Assembly (NCBI RefSeq): GCF_031457955.1 | Contig: NZ_JAVDXN010000003.1 | Location: 372,001 to 436,000 of the forward strand | Reading direction: 5' to 3' | Origin: Mixta sp031457955 | GTDB taxonomy: Bacteria; Pseudomonadota; Gammaproteobacteria; Enterobacterales; Enterobacteriaceae | Length of the DNA: 64,000 nucleotides | Part shown: in pieces, positions 1-8,069 of the stretch | Layout of the letters: every line of letters begins with the position of its first letter | How positions within the stretch are numbered: position 1 is the stretch's first letter | Notes under the pieces: model-generated | What the model was told of the DNA's origin: nothing | What the model saw: the letters and a program-made list of their open reading frames with translations, nothing else | Databases searched by the model: none | Position numbers and translations under genes: made by a program

Positions 1-1840
1 GCGAGAGGGTGACTTCGCCGCCGTTGATGGCGATGGCGCCGGTGCTGGCGATGCGGTCGCTGCGTCCCGCAGGCGCGACTTCAACCGCATAGCGCGATCC
101 TGGCTCAAAGGTAACGTCGCCGTTGACGTTCAGCGTGCCGATGGAGTTGCCTGGCGCGACGGTACCGCCATTGGCAACGGTTAACGATCCGATGCTGCCC
201 GATCCGCCCAGCACGCCGCGCTGTTGTACCGTGACGTTGGAGGTGACCGATCCGTTAATCGCCAGCAGACCGGCGTTAACCAGCGTTGGGCCGCTGTAAG
301 TGTTGGTGCCGGTAAGCCAGAGCGATCCTGCGCCCTCTTTAGTCAGGCCGCCGTGGCCGGAGATGTCGTTAGACCAGAGGTCGAATCCGCACTGCACGTC
401 GTTACAGAGACGTTGATAAGCGGTGTTGGCATCCACCGTCGCGCCGATACCGGGAATGTTGGCGACAAACTGCGTCGGACCGTAGGCAACGCCGTCGGGA
501 TCGGGTACGCGCAGCGCTTCGGGAATATCTTCGACGGTGTAGAACATACCTGGCCCGTTAATCGCTTTGCCGAGGTCGATCATCCCCCAGCCGTAGAGCT
601 CATCAATGCCCGCTTCGCCCATATCAATGGCGGTGGTTTTCAGTACCTGCGCAATCTGCGCGCCAGTCATATAGGGGAAGCGTTCCATTAATACCGCCGC
701 GCTGCCGGAGACGTGCGGCGAAGCCATGGAGGTACCGCTGTAGTTGGCGTAGCCGGTGGTGAGGGTGTCGAGGCTGTTGCCTTCAATAACCGAGCTGTAA
801 ACGCGCGAGCCGGGCGCGGAGACGCAGAAGCTGGCGGTGTAGCCGCAGCGGGAGGAGAAGCCGCTTAAGGTGTAAGGCACGCTGTTGGTGGATTCGGCAT
901 CGCGCGCGACGCTGGCGACGGTGAGCCAGGTGGGCGTGATATCCGGCACGAAGTACGCCAGGCCTGCGATGGCGTCGGGGTTGTTAAGGTTGTCGTCGTT
1001 ACCGGCGGAGAAGATGGTGATGATGCCGCTGCGCGCGTCGTCGATGGCGCCCTGGTAAGCGCCGCCGGGCACGGTACCGAGGATTTTTTTAATTTGGTCG
1101 AACTGGGCTTGTGCATCTTTGACGGTGAAGTGCGGGTAAGCCGGATCGCTGCCGCCCTGGGCGAATTTGTCGGTGATGCCGATGCCCCAGCTGTTGTTGA
1201 TGATGCGCACACCGCTTTTTTTCAGCGCATCCCAGCCTGCTTTATAGACCGCGCCATCGTTGCCGAGGATGATGCCATCTTCCGGGCCAGGATCGCCATT
1301 TTCCGCACTGATGATTTGCGCGTTGTAGGCGACGCCGTGCATAACGCCGCCGTCGCGGCTGCCTGCGGCGATACCGGCAACGTGGGTGCCGTGCGATCCC
1401 AGCGTACCGTCGGAGTCGACGCTCGGCGTGCCGTCATAGCGGAAGGCATCGCCTGCTTTTACCGGAATGTAGGGATCGGTGTAGGCGCGTATGCCTTCGG
1501 TTACGAGGTTTTTAACTTTGTCGGTACCGACAAATTCGGGATGTTTGGCATAGACCGACTGGTCGAAGATACCGACTTTAACGCCTTTGCCGCTGTAACC
1601 TGCGGCGTAGGCCTGGTCGGCGTTGATGGCGCCCAGGCCCCATTCGGCGTTGTATTCGCTGCTACGCCAGCTGGAGGGGTTACCCGCTACGCCCTGTTCA
1701 ATGTAATTGTTTGCTGCCGCCTGCCCTGCTGTTCCCAGGCAAACCGCTACCGTCAGCGCACTTAACCGTACGCGTTTTCCTTTTTTCTCAGAGCGCATTG
1801 CACGCTGAGGCACAGCCAACCTTCTGCTTTTATTTGCCAT
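1..1840 (-). CDS. Autotransporter subtilisin-like serine protease (C-terminus beyond window)
   Basis: About 613 codons are visible; the protein runs off the left edge. The N-terminus is long and basic, followed by a hydrophobic stretch ending in GQAAA, which fits an extended autotransporter signal peptide. A peptidase S8 domain follows with the catalytic triad: Asp in KVGIFDQS, His in GSHGTHVAG and Ser in SGTSMASPH. After it comes a passenger linker with an autotransporter beta-strand repeat (GGLTKEGAGSLWLTG, TYSGPTLVNAG) and a second repeat-like GSIGSLTVANGGTVAPG. The beta-barrel must lie outside the window. The start at 1840 is chosen because the signal peptide begins there; its ribosome site is weak. 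By family, such proteins are secreted to the cell surface and process surface or host proteins; the substrate is unknown. Confidence 0.9.
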   Translation of the reverse strand, partial: MANKSRRLAVPQRAMRSEKKGKRVRLSALTVAVCLGTAGQAAANNYIEQGVAGNPSSWRSSEYNAEWGLGAINADQAYAAGYSGKGVKVGIFDQSVYAKHPEFVGTDKVKNLVTEGIRAYTDPYIPVKAGDAFRYDGTPSVDSDGTLGSHGTHVAGIAAGSRDGGVMHGVAYNAQIISAENGDPGPEDGIILGNDGAVYKAGWDALKKSGVRIINNSWGIGITDKFAQGGSDPAYPHFTVKDAQAQFDQIKKILGTVPGGAYQGAIDDARSGIITIFSAGNDDNLNNPDAIAGLAYFVPDITPTWLTVASVARDAESTNSVPYTLSGFSSRCGYTASFCVSAPGSRVYSSVIEGNSLDTLTTGYANYSGTSMASPHVSGSAAVLMERFPYMTGAQIAQVLKTTAIDMGEAGIDELYGWGMIDLGKAINGPGMFYTVEDIPEALRVPDPDGVAYGPTQFVANIPGIGATVDANTAYQRLCNDVQCGFDLWSNDISGHGGLTKEGAGSLWLTGTNTYSGPTLVNAGLLAINGSVTSNVTVQQRGVLGGSGSIGSLTVANGGTVAPGNSIGTLNVNGDVTFEPGSRYAVEVAPAGRSDRIASTGAIAINGGEVTLS

Positions 1841-2238
1841 TGCAGATACCGTCCGTTATTGGTTTTCAGATAAGGATTTTTAAGTTTTTTATTTGCAAAG
1901 CATGAAGCACCGCCCTGATGAGGCGGTGTAAATATCAGGTTTGGCAGAAAAGTCTTATTTCCGCCAGTAACAAAAGGAAATATACAGACGTAAAAAGGTG
2001 ATTATCCTCATATTATTTTCATATATTTTACGCTTTGCTTTTTGGCATAAATTCGAAATTAATAATCAAGAAGTTATTTGTTTAGCTACGGTGGGAATGT
2101 TCTTAAAGGCGCATTTTTGCGGGCGTGAACGGGTTTAATTACTTAACGTGCGTTATTTTATTTGCGCGGTGGATTTTGTTATTAGCAGAAATAAATAGAG
2201 GAACAGGAGAATAGGTAATAAGCGGTGGGGTTGGGTTG
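1841..2238. other. AT-rich gene-free stretch upstream of the autotransporter
   Basis: No convincing gene is seen. It must hold the promoter of the minus-strand autotransporter gene. A short palindrome, CACCGCC-N7-GGCGGTG at 1909-1929, could form a hairpin in its 5' leader; no T-run follows on either strand, so it is not a clear terminator. Base composition changes sharply at about 2220, where the GC-rich repeat arm begins. Confidence 0.5.
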
Positions 2239-2410
2239 CTGATGGTTAGGTGATGGCGCGGCGGGTTGCATTGCTGATGGTTAGGGCGATAGCGCGGCGG
2301 GTTGCATTGCTGATGGTCAGGGTGATAGCGCGGCGGATTGCGTGGGCTGGAAGTTTGCGGGGGCGTCAGCGGCGGGATTGCGTGGGCTGGGAGTTTGCGG
2401 GGGCGTCAGC

Positions 2411-2511
2411 GGCGGGCGGGTCGTTCCGTAAAGACGCAAAAGACGTCATCCATGACGGCTCGGCCCGCGCCGTCCCTGGCGCGGGACGCTTTACTACACG
2501 ACCCGCCCGCC
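2411..2511. repeat. Palindromic unit A, left copy
   Basis: The ends are perfect 14-nt inverted repeats, GGCGGGCGGGTCGT and ACGACCCGCCCGCC. A further inner pair, GTAAAG and CTTTAC, extends the stem. The 101-bp unit could fold into one long hairpin. It recurs almost unchanged, inverted, at 6664-6764, with identity extending to about 134 bp. The size and terminal inverted repeats suggest a non-autonomous MITE- or REP-like element; no target-site duplication was recognised. Confidence 0.8.
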
Positions 2512-2526
2512 GCTTCCCATACTTCT

Positions 2527-2681
2527 GAGTCGTCTGTTTGCCGCTTCTTACGCTATCGAGTTGCCTGCCTGCCGCTTCCCAAACTATAGAGCCGCCTGTT
2601 TGCCGCTTTTCAGGCCACTGCGTTGCTGGTCTGCCGCTTGCTGAACTGTTACGTTGTCGGTTCGCCGCTACCCAGGCTGCT
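2527..2681. repeat. 31-bp tandem repeat, five degenerate copies
   Basis: Units start near 2527, 2558, 2589, 2620 and 2651, each exactly 31 bp. They share a central TGCCGCTT followed by a variable part; the first three begin GAG, the fourth GCG and the fifth ACG, with core CGCCGCTA in the fifth. A related run lies inverted at about 6545-6660. The exact period without conserved coding sense argues for a DNA-level repeat. Confidence 0.75.
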
Positions 2682-2757
2682 GGGTTGGTTGCCACTGCTG
2701 ATCTGCCAGCGAGGTATATTTTAATGGTCAAGTATCGAAGTGCGGGATTGAGGGAGT

Positions 2758-2860
2758 GGGAGGGCCGGGGCCGTGAGGCGGACCTCCCGCGCCAGGGAAG
2801 GCGCGGGCGGAGGCCCCAGGGATGGGTGCATGCCGTGCCGCCGATGGCCCCGGCCCTCCC
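2758..2860. repeat. Palindromic unit B, left copy
   Basis: The ends are perfect 15-nt inverted repeats, GGGAGGGCCGGGGCC and GGCCCCGGCCCTCCC, around a GC-rich middle. A near-identical inverted copy lies at 6375-6477; similarity between the copies extends to about 158 bp (2721-2878 against 6357-6515). This looks like a second family of about 100-bp palindromic elements. Confidence 0.8.
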
Positions 2861-3067
2861 GCGACCAGCACGAACCTGTTACAGACTGATTCCCGAGTCC
2901 CGCGACCAGCACGAACCTGCCGCAGATTGACCTCTGGGTCCTGCGACCAGCACAGACCTGCCACAAACTGGCGTCCAGATTCCACAACCAGCACGAACCT
3001 GCCACAGGCCGTCACCCAAACGCTCACACAACTAGCACGAACCTGGTACAGACTGACGCCCAAGCCT
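2861..3067. repeat. 40-43-bp tandem repeat, about five copies
   Basis: Units start near 2861, 2901, 2942, 2983 and 3025. The core is ACCAGCACGAACCTG followed by a CACAGACTG-like part and a variable tail. The last partial unit stops 14 bp short of the ascB stop codon. Three inverted units of the same family lie at 6262-6374. Spacers are degenerate versions of each other, so this is not a CRISPR array. Confidence 0.75.
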
Positions 3068-3081
3068 CGCGACCAACGCCA

Positions 3082-4509
3082 TCAATCCAAATCCGCGCCG
3101 TTACTGGCGATCACCTTCTTATACCACCAGAACGACTTCTTCCGCGTGCGCGCCAGCGTCCCCTCGCCGCGATCGTCGCGGTCAACATAGACAAAACCAT
3201 AGCGCTTACTCATCTCGCCGGTAGAGGCTGACACCAAGTCAATACAGCCCCAGCTGGTATAACCGATAATCGGAATACCATCATCAATCGCCTCTGCCAT
3301 TGCGCGAATATGCTCGCGTAAATAACTAATGCGATAATCATCTTCAATCTCGCCCTTCGCATTTATTACATCCTTCGCGCCCAGGCCATTCTCCACCAAA
3401 AACAGCGGTTTCTGATAACGGTCATACATCATATTCATGGTAATGCGCAGCCCCAGCGGATCGATGCCCCAACCCCACTCGCTGGCCTCGATAAACGGGT
3501 TCTTTAACGACTTCACGATATTCGCCGCGCTGGTATTGTTGTTATTCATATCCGCCGACGCGCAGCGCGAAGCGTAATAGCTGAAAGAAACGAAATCGAC
3601 CGTATCTTGCAGAATCTCTTCGTCGCCTGGCTGAATGGCAATCTCAATGCCCTGCTCACGAAACATGCGCTTTGTCCATGCCGGATAGGCGCCGCGCGCC
3701 TGCACATCAATAAAAAACAGATTCTCCCGATCCTTTTCCAGCGCCGCCCATACATCTTCCGGCTTACAGGAATAAGGATAAAAATTACCGCCCGCCAGCA
3801 TACAGCCAACCTGATTTTGCGGATTCACCTCATGAGCAATCTTTGTCGCCAGCGCACTGGCAAGCAGCTCATGATGCGCCGCCTGATATTTTACCTGCTG
3901 CGGATTTTCGCCCTCGGCAAAAACCAATCCCGCACCGGAAAACGGGCTGTGCAGCAAAATATTGATCTCGTTAAAGGTCAGCCAATATTTCACCAGCCCG
4001 TCAAACGCCTCGAAACAGGTGCGCGCATAACGCGTAAAAAAGTCGACCATTTTACGGCTGCGCCAGGAACCATATTCTTTAACCAGATGCATCGGCACAT
4101 CAAAATGACAAAGCGTTACCAGCGGCTCAATATTATATTTTTTGCACTCGTTAAACAGATCGCGATAAAAAGCGATGCCCGCTTCATTAGGCGTCAGCTC
4201 GTCGCCCTGCGGATAAATCCGGCTCCAGGCAATTGAGGTGCGAAATACCGTGAACCCCATCTCAGCCATTAAAGCGATATCTTCTTTATAACGATGGTAG
4301 AAATCGATCGCCTCGTGGCTGGGGTAAAATTCATCATCGCGCCACGTAAAGCGGGGCTGCTGGCCCAGCTTTACCGCCAGACGATCGCTGCCGTGCGGGA
4401 TCATATCCACCGTCGCGGGCCCTTTACCGCCTTCACGCCACGCGCCTTCGGCCTGATTCGCTGCGATTGCACCGCCCCATAAAAATCCTGCGGGAAATTT
4501 GGTTTCCAT
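3082..4509 (-). CDS. ascB: 6-phospho-beta-glucosidase AscB (GH1)
   Basis: A 475-residue glycoside hydrolase family 1 enzyme that hydrolyses phosphorylated beta-glucosides such as arbutin or salicin 6-phosphate in the cytoplasm. The acid/base Glu is in LTFNEIN and the nucleophile Glu in FLVENGLGAKD. The N-terminal FLWGG and the C-terminal KKSFWWYKKVIASNG are those of E. coli AscB as I recall it, which favours AscB over BglA or BglB. The ATG at 4509 is preferred to the one at 4515 because GAGG lies six bases upstream of it. It follows ascF by 12 bp, forming an operon. Its stop codon is only 14 bp from the left repeat arm. Confidence 0.93.
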   Translation of the reverse strand: METKFPAGFLWGGAIAANQAEGAWREGGKGPATVDMIPHGSDRLAVKLGQQPRFTWRDDEFYPSHEAIDFYHRYKEDIALMAEMGFTVFRTSIAWSRIYPQGDELTPNEAGIAFYRDLFNECKKYNIEPLVTLCHFDVPMHLVKEYGSWRSRKMVDFFTRYARTCFEAFDGLVKYWLTFNEINILLHSPFSGAGLVFAEGENPQQVKYQAAHHELLASALATKIAHEVNPQNQVGCMLAGGNFYPYSCKPEDVWAALEKDRENLFFIDVQARGAYPAWTKRMFREQGIEIAIQPGDEEILQDTVDFVSFSYYASRCASADMNNNNTSAANIVKSLKNPFIEASEWGWGIDPLGLRITMNMMYDRYQKPLFLVENGLGAKDVINAKGEIEDDYRISYLREHIRAMAEAIDDGIPIIGYTSWGCIDLVSASTGEMSKRYGFVYVDRDDRGEGTLARTRKKSFWWYKKVIASNGADLD

Positions 4510-4521
4510 ATGCATCCTCTG

Positions 4522-5982
4522 TTAATGCGTTTTAACGGCCTGAGACGCGGCGGGCCAGGCGGCGGAAGGTTCGGCCTTCTGCTCGCTTTCTTGCTCTACC
4601 GGAATGTCCTCAAAGCCCAAAATCAAAGTAATAAAGAAAGAAAGCACCACCGCCAGCGCCATCACGGCAAAGACCCAAACGATGCTCATCGGATTAGCCG
4701 GATCGAAGAATTGCACGCTGGTAAACAGCCCCGGCGCCGCCATTGAGTGGCTTGCCAACCCGGCAAGACCGGCGACCGCGCCGCAGATAAAGCCGCTGAT
4801 CAGGCTGGCGATCAGCGGGCGCTTCAGCCTTACCGCCACGCCATAAAGCGCGGGTTCAGAAATACCGGCGACGATCGCCGAGGCGGCAGCGGCCAGCGCC
4901 GTCTGACGCAGTTCCGGATTTTTGGTGCGCCAGGCGACCGCCAGTGACGACCCGCCCAGCGAGAGGTTCGCGCCGATTTCCGAAGGCATCACCATGCCTT
5001 CCTTGCCGGTTTCAGCAATGGTTTGAATGATGGTTGGCGTAAAGACGCGGTGCATACCGGTCATGACCAGCAGCGGCCAGAGTGCGCCCATGATGGCGAC
5101 GGAGAGCCAGCCAAGGTAATGATGGATGGTGTAAACCACCGCTGAGATGCCGCTCCCGATCCAGATACCCAGCGGGCCAATCAGCATGATGGCGATCGGT
5201 GCGGAGATCAGAACGATTAGCATCGGCTTCAGGAAGTTTTTCGTTACCGCCGGGGTGATTTTATCCACCCATTTTTCGATGTAGGAGAGGATCCAGGTCA
5301 TGCAGAGCGTCGGGATCACCGTGTAGGTGTATTTCACCGCGGTTACCGGCAGCCCGGCGAAATCCACCGCTTGCCCCTGCGCCGCTTTCGCCATCAAATC
5401 GACGAAGTTGGGATGCACCAGCACCCCAGCGATAGCGATCGCCAGCGAGAGGTTGGTTTTGAATTTTATCGCGGCAGAGGCGGCAACCATGATCGGCAGG
5501 AAGAAGAACGCGCCGTCACCGATAACGTTCAGGATCGCGATGGTGGAGGATCCCTTTGGAAAAAAGCCGGTCATGTCGAGGATCATCGCCAGCAGTTTAA
5601 CCATCGATCCACCGATGATCGCCGGGATCAATGGCGACATGGTGCCGATCAACGCATCAAGGATCCCGGCGCCGATGCGTCGTAGGGTGAGTTTTCCTTT
5701 TTGCGGTTCCGGTCGCTGCGCCTGTGCGCCTGCGGGCAAGCGTTTCAGCACTTCGGCATAGGCCTGGGAGACGGTGTTGCCGATGATGACCTGGCATTGA
5801 TTGTCGTTTTGCACCACGCCCATGACGCCGGGAATTTTTTTGAGCGTCGCCGTATCGACGCTGCGGTTGTCGTTCAGTACAAAGCGCAGGCGCGTCATGC
5901 AGTGCGTTACTGCTGCCACGTTATTACCACCACCAATCGCATCGACTATCGCGTGCGAGATTGCCGCGTAATTCTTTGACAT
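4522..5982 (-). CDS. ascF: PTS beta-glucoside EIIBC component AscF
   Basis: A 486-residue membrane permease that imports and phosphorylates aryl-beta-glucosides. The EIIB domain is N-terminal, with the phosphorylatable Cys28 in VTHCMTRLRF. The EIIC domain (about residues 105-460) is strongly hydrophobic and contains LIGTMSPLIPAIIGGS and GISEPALYG. There is no EIIA domain at the C-terminus, so a separate EIIA, usually Crr, must supply the phosphate. It is first in the operon with ascB. A LacI-family operator lies about 120-135 bp upstream, consistent with control by AscG. Confidence 0.93.
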   Translation of the reverse strand: MSKNYAAISHAIVDAIGGGNNVAAVTHCMTRLRFVLNDNRSVDTATLKKIPGVMGVVQNDNQCQVIIGNTVSQAYAEVLKRLPAGAQAQRPEPQKGKLTLRRIGAGILDALIGTMSPLIPAIIGGSMVKLLAMILDMTGFFPKGSSTIAILNVIGDGAFFFLPIMVAASAAIKFKTNLSLAIAIAGVLVHPNFVDLMAKAAQGQAVDFAGLPVTAVKYTYTVIPTLCMTWILSYIEKWVDKITPAVTKNFLKPMLIVLISAPIAIMLIGPLGIWIGSGISAVVYTIHHYLGWLSVAIMGALWPLLVMTGMHRVFTPTIIQTIAETGKEGMVMPSEIGANLSLGGSSLAVAWRTKNPELRQTALAAAASAIVAGISEPALYGVAVRLKRPLIASLISGFICGAVAGLAGLASHSMAAPGLFTSVQFFDPANPMSIVWVFAVMALAVVLSFFITLILGFEDIPVEQESEQKAEPSAAWPAASQAVKTH

Positions 5983-6103
5983 GAGTGTGAAACCTCTTGT
6001 TATGACGCACCTTTACCGCAGCTTGACGGTTTTAGTGTTTATTCAAAGGGTTGGGTAAGCATAAGGGCGCTGAGTTCCTTATGTTTGGGTATGAATCACA
6101 ATA

Positions 6104-6117
6104 GGTAACCGGTTTCA
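6104..6117. promoter_or_regulatory. Candidate AscG operator upstream of ascF
   Basis: GGTAACCGGTTTCA is a near-palindrome centred on CCGG, the form expected of LacI/GalR operators. As I recall it, E. coli AscG binds TGAAACCGGTTTCA. A weaker half-site, GGTTAAC, follows at about 6125-6131. On the minus strand a TTGTGA sequence and an AT-rich stretch lie between the operator and ascF and may be the promoter. Confidence 0.65.
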
Positions 6118-6374
6118 CATCAGATTGGTTAACTGCCAGAGCAATATCAACTGTTATCTTTTTCGGCGTTAAGGATTTGTGATTAAGATCGTGCTGATTC
6201 CTTTCAGTTTTGTTTGCAGGAAACGCACTGATGCCAGATCCGTGCTAACCGCGAGGCTCGGACGTTCGTCTGTGGCAGGTTCGTGCTGGTTGAGAGGCTC
6301 AGAGGCCAGTCTGCGGCAGGTTTGTGCTGGTCGCGGGCTCAGAGGTCAGTCTGCGGCAGGTTCGTGCTGGTCGC

Positions 6375-6477
6375 GGAAGGGCCGGGGCCATCGGCGGCAC
6401 GGCATGCACCCATCCCTGGGGCCTCCGCCCGCGCCGTCCCTGCCGCGGGAGGTCCGCCTCACGGCCCCGGCCCTCCC
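6375..6477. repeat. Palindromic unit B, right copy (inverted)
   Basis: The left end GGAAGGGCCGGGGCC and right end GGCCCCGGCCCTCCC form a 15-nt terminal inverted repeat with one mismatch. It matches the unit at 2758-2860 almost base for base on the opposite strand. Confidence 0.8.
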
Positions 6478-6663
6478 ACTCCCTCAATTCCGCACTTCGA
6501 TACTTAACCATTAAAAACCTCCATCGTTGACCGATCGGTGGCAGACAGGCGACCCGATAATTTGAAAAGCGGCACACAGGCAACGCAGAACGACGGGAAG
6601 CGGCGCACCGACAACTCGATAGCGTAAGAAGCGGCAAACAGGCGGCTCGATAGTTTGGGAGGC

Positions 6664-6764
6664 GGCGGGCGGGTCGTGTAGTAAAGCGTCCCGCGCCAGG
6701 GACGGCGCGGGCCGAGCCGTCATGGATGACGTCTTTTGCGTCTTTACGGAACGACCCGCCCACC
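6664..6764. repeat. Palindromic unit A, right copy (inverted)
   Basis: The ends are GGCGGGCGGGTCGT and ACGACCCGCCCACC, 14-nt inverted repeats with one mismatch. It corresponds to the unit at 2411-2511 on the opposite strand; identity includes the flanking CTTCCAGCCC-type sequence at 6782-6791. Confidence 0.8.
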
Positions 6765-6955
6765 GCTGACGCCCCCGCAAACTTCCAGCCCACGCAATCC
6801 CGCCGCGCTATCGCCTAACCATCAGCCCACGCAACCCCGCCGCGCTATCACCCTAACCACCGGCAACACCGCGATCCGCCGCCTCCAAACATAAACCCTA
6901 ACCTTAACGGCAAAAATGTTTAGAATGAGCCGACAAGCCAGAGCGGGGAAAATCG

Positions 6956-8008
6956 ATGTCAACAATGCAGCAAGTGGCGAAAAAAGCGGGCGTCTCCAAA
7001 GCCACCGTCTCCCGCGTACTATCAGGTAAAGGCTACGTCAGCGAACAAACCCGCCAACAGGTTTTTGCGGCCATCGAAGCCGCTGGCTATCGCCCTAACC
7101 TGCTGGCGCGCAACCTCGCCACCAGCAAATCCCAATGCATCGGCATGGTCGTCACCAACACCCTCTACAGCGGCAGCTACTTCAGCGAAATCTTGTCTCA
7201 GGCGGCGAAAAAAGTCGAAGAAAGCGGCCGCCAGCTCATCCTTGTTGACGGCAAACACAGCGCGCAACAGGAACGTGAAGCGATTGAATTCCTGCTCGAT
7301 CTGCGCTGCGATGCCATCGTCCTCTATCCGCGCTTCCTCACCATCGATGAAATGGATGACATCATCGAACAAACCCGCCAGCCCGTCGTGGTCGTCAACC
7401 GCCGCCTGCGCAAACATCACAGCCACGCCGTCTGCTGCGACCATAAAGGATCGGCCCTCAACGCCACCCAGGCACTGATCGCGCGCGGCCACCGGGAAAT
7501 CGCCTTCATCACCGGATCGCCCGACTCCCCGACCGCCCTCGAACGCCTTGCCGGTTACAACGAGGCGCTGCGCCAGGCAGGCATCGCCACTGATGCGCAA
7601 CGCATCGTGCAAGGCAAATGGACGCCCGCCTGCGGCGCAAAAGCCGTGACGCAGCTGCTGGAAAACCAAATCGCCTTCAGCGCGATCATCGCCAGCAACG
7701 ACGACATGGCAGTAGGCGCGCTAAAACAGCTCAACGCCGCTGGGATCATTGTGCCGCAACAGGTCTCGCTACTCGGCTTTGACGACATCCCCGTCGCGCC
7801 CTTCCTGCTGCCTGCGCTCTCCAGCGTCAAAGATCCCGTGACCGACATGATCCATGAAAGCATCAACCGCCTCACCTCCATGCTCGACGGCGGCGACATG
7901 CTAACGCGCAACGACTTCATCTCCGGGTTAATCCTGCGCGAATCAGTCAGCGACGCACCCGCGCCGGAAAAACAGCACGCGCACCGCTCCGGTCCGGCAG
8001 TGTGCTGA
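6956..8008 (+). CDS. ascG: LacI-family transcriptional repressor AscG
   Basis: A 350-residue regulator. The N-terminal helix-turn-helix reads QQVAKKAGVSKATVSRVLSG, typical of LacI/GalR proteins. The rest is a periplasmic-binding-protein-like sugar domain with LGFDDIPVAPFLLPALSSV near the C-terminus. The stretch GMVVTNTLYSGSYFSE resembles E. coli AscG, the repressor of ascFB. The start follows GGGGAAAATCG. Unlike the usual layout, the right repeat arm separates it from ascF by about 970 bp, so its own promoter must lie in or beside the arm. Confidence 0.9.
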   Translation: MSTMQQVAKKAGVSKATVSRVLSGKGYVSEQTRQQVFAAIEAAGYRPNLLARNLATSKSQCIGMVVTNTLYSGSYFSEILSQAAKKVEESGRQLILVDGKHSAQQEREAIEFLLDLRCDAIVLYPRFLTIDEMDDIIEQTRQPVVVVNRRLRKHHSHAVCCDHKGSALNATQALIARGHREIAFITGSPDSPTALERLAGYNEALRQAGIATDAQRIVQGKWTPACGAKAVTQLLENQIAFSAIIASNDDMAVGALKQLNAAGIIVPQQVSLLGFDDIPVAPFLLPALSSVKDPVTDMIHESINRLTSMLDGGDMLTRNDFISGLILRESVSDAPAPEKQHAHRSGPAVC

Positions 8009-8069
8009 CTCTGTTGCTATACTCTGCATCACTTAAATGGGTAGGGTAAATTCGGGAAAAGGAGTCACG

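Larger units (their letters stand above)
2239..3067. repeat. Left GC-rich composite repeat arm flanking ascFB
   Basis: The arm is made of four blocks. First, three degenerate copies of a 35-37-bp unit beginning CTGATGGTTAGG (2239-2346). Second, a palindromic unit A (2411-2511). Third, five 31-bp units with core TGCCGCTT (2527-2681). Fourth, a palindromic unit B (2758-2860) followed by about five copies of a 40-43-bp unit with core GACCAGCACGAACCTG (2861-3067). The same blocks recur in the opposite order and orientation at 6223-6870, so the two arms form a long interrupted inverted repeat around ascB-ascF. Open frames inside it are products of GC richness and repetition and do not look like genes. 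Confidence 0.9.
6223..6870. repeat. Right GC-rich composite repeat arm, inverted relative to the left arm
   Basis: Read on the minus strand this repeats the left arm: copies of the 36-bp unit (about 6800-6870), palindromic unit A (6664-6764), the 31-bp units (about 6545-6660), palindromic unit B (6375-6477) and the 40-bp units (6262-6374). It sits between ascF and ascG, where relatives such as E. coli have a short divergent promoter region. No protein gene is credible inside it. Confidence 0.9.

Noticed and set aside
224..1765. Plus-strand and other-frame ORFs opposite the autotransporter
   Set aside because: They are antisense shadows of a protein whose motifs are clear in the minus-strand frame.
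2861..3067. Possible CRISPR array
   Set aside because: The about 41-bp units are degenerate along their whole length, with no unique spacers, and no cas genes are present.
2250..3190. Several overlapping open frames of 83-130 residues on both strands in the left repeat arm (and likewise 6179-6793)
   Set aside because: They consist of repeat-derived, Arg/Pro/Cys-rich peptides, lack good ribosome sites and are explained by GC-rich tandem repeats.
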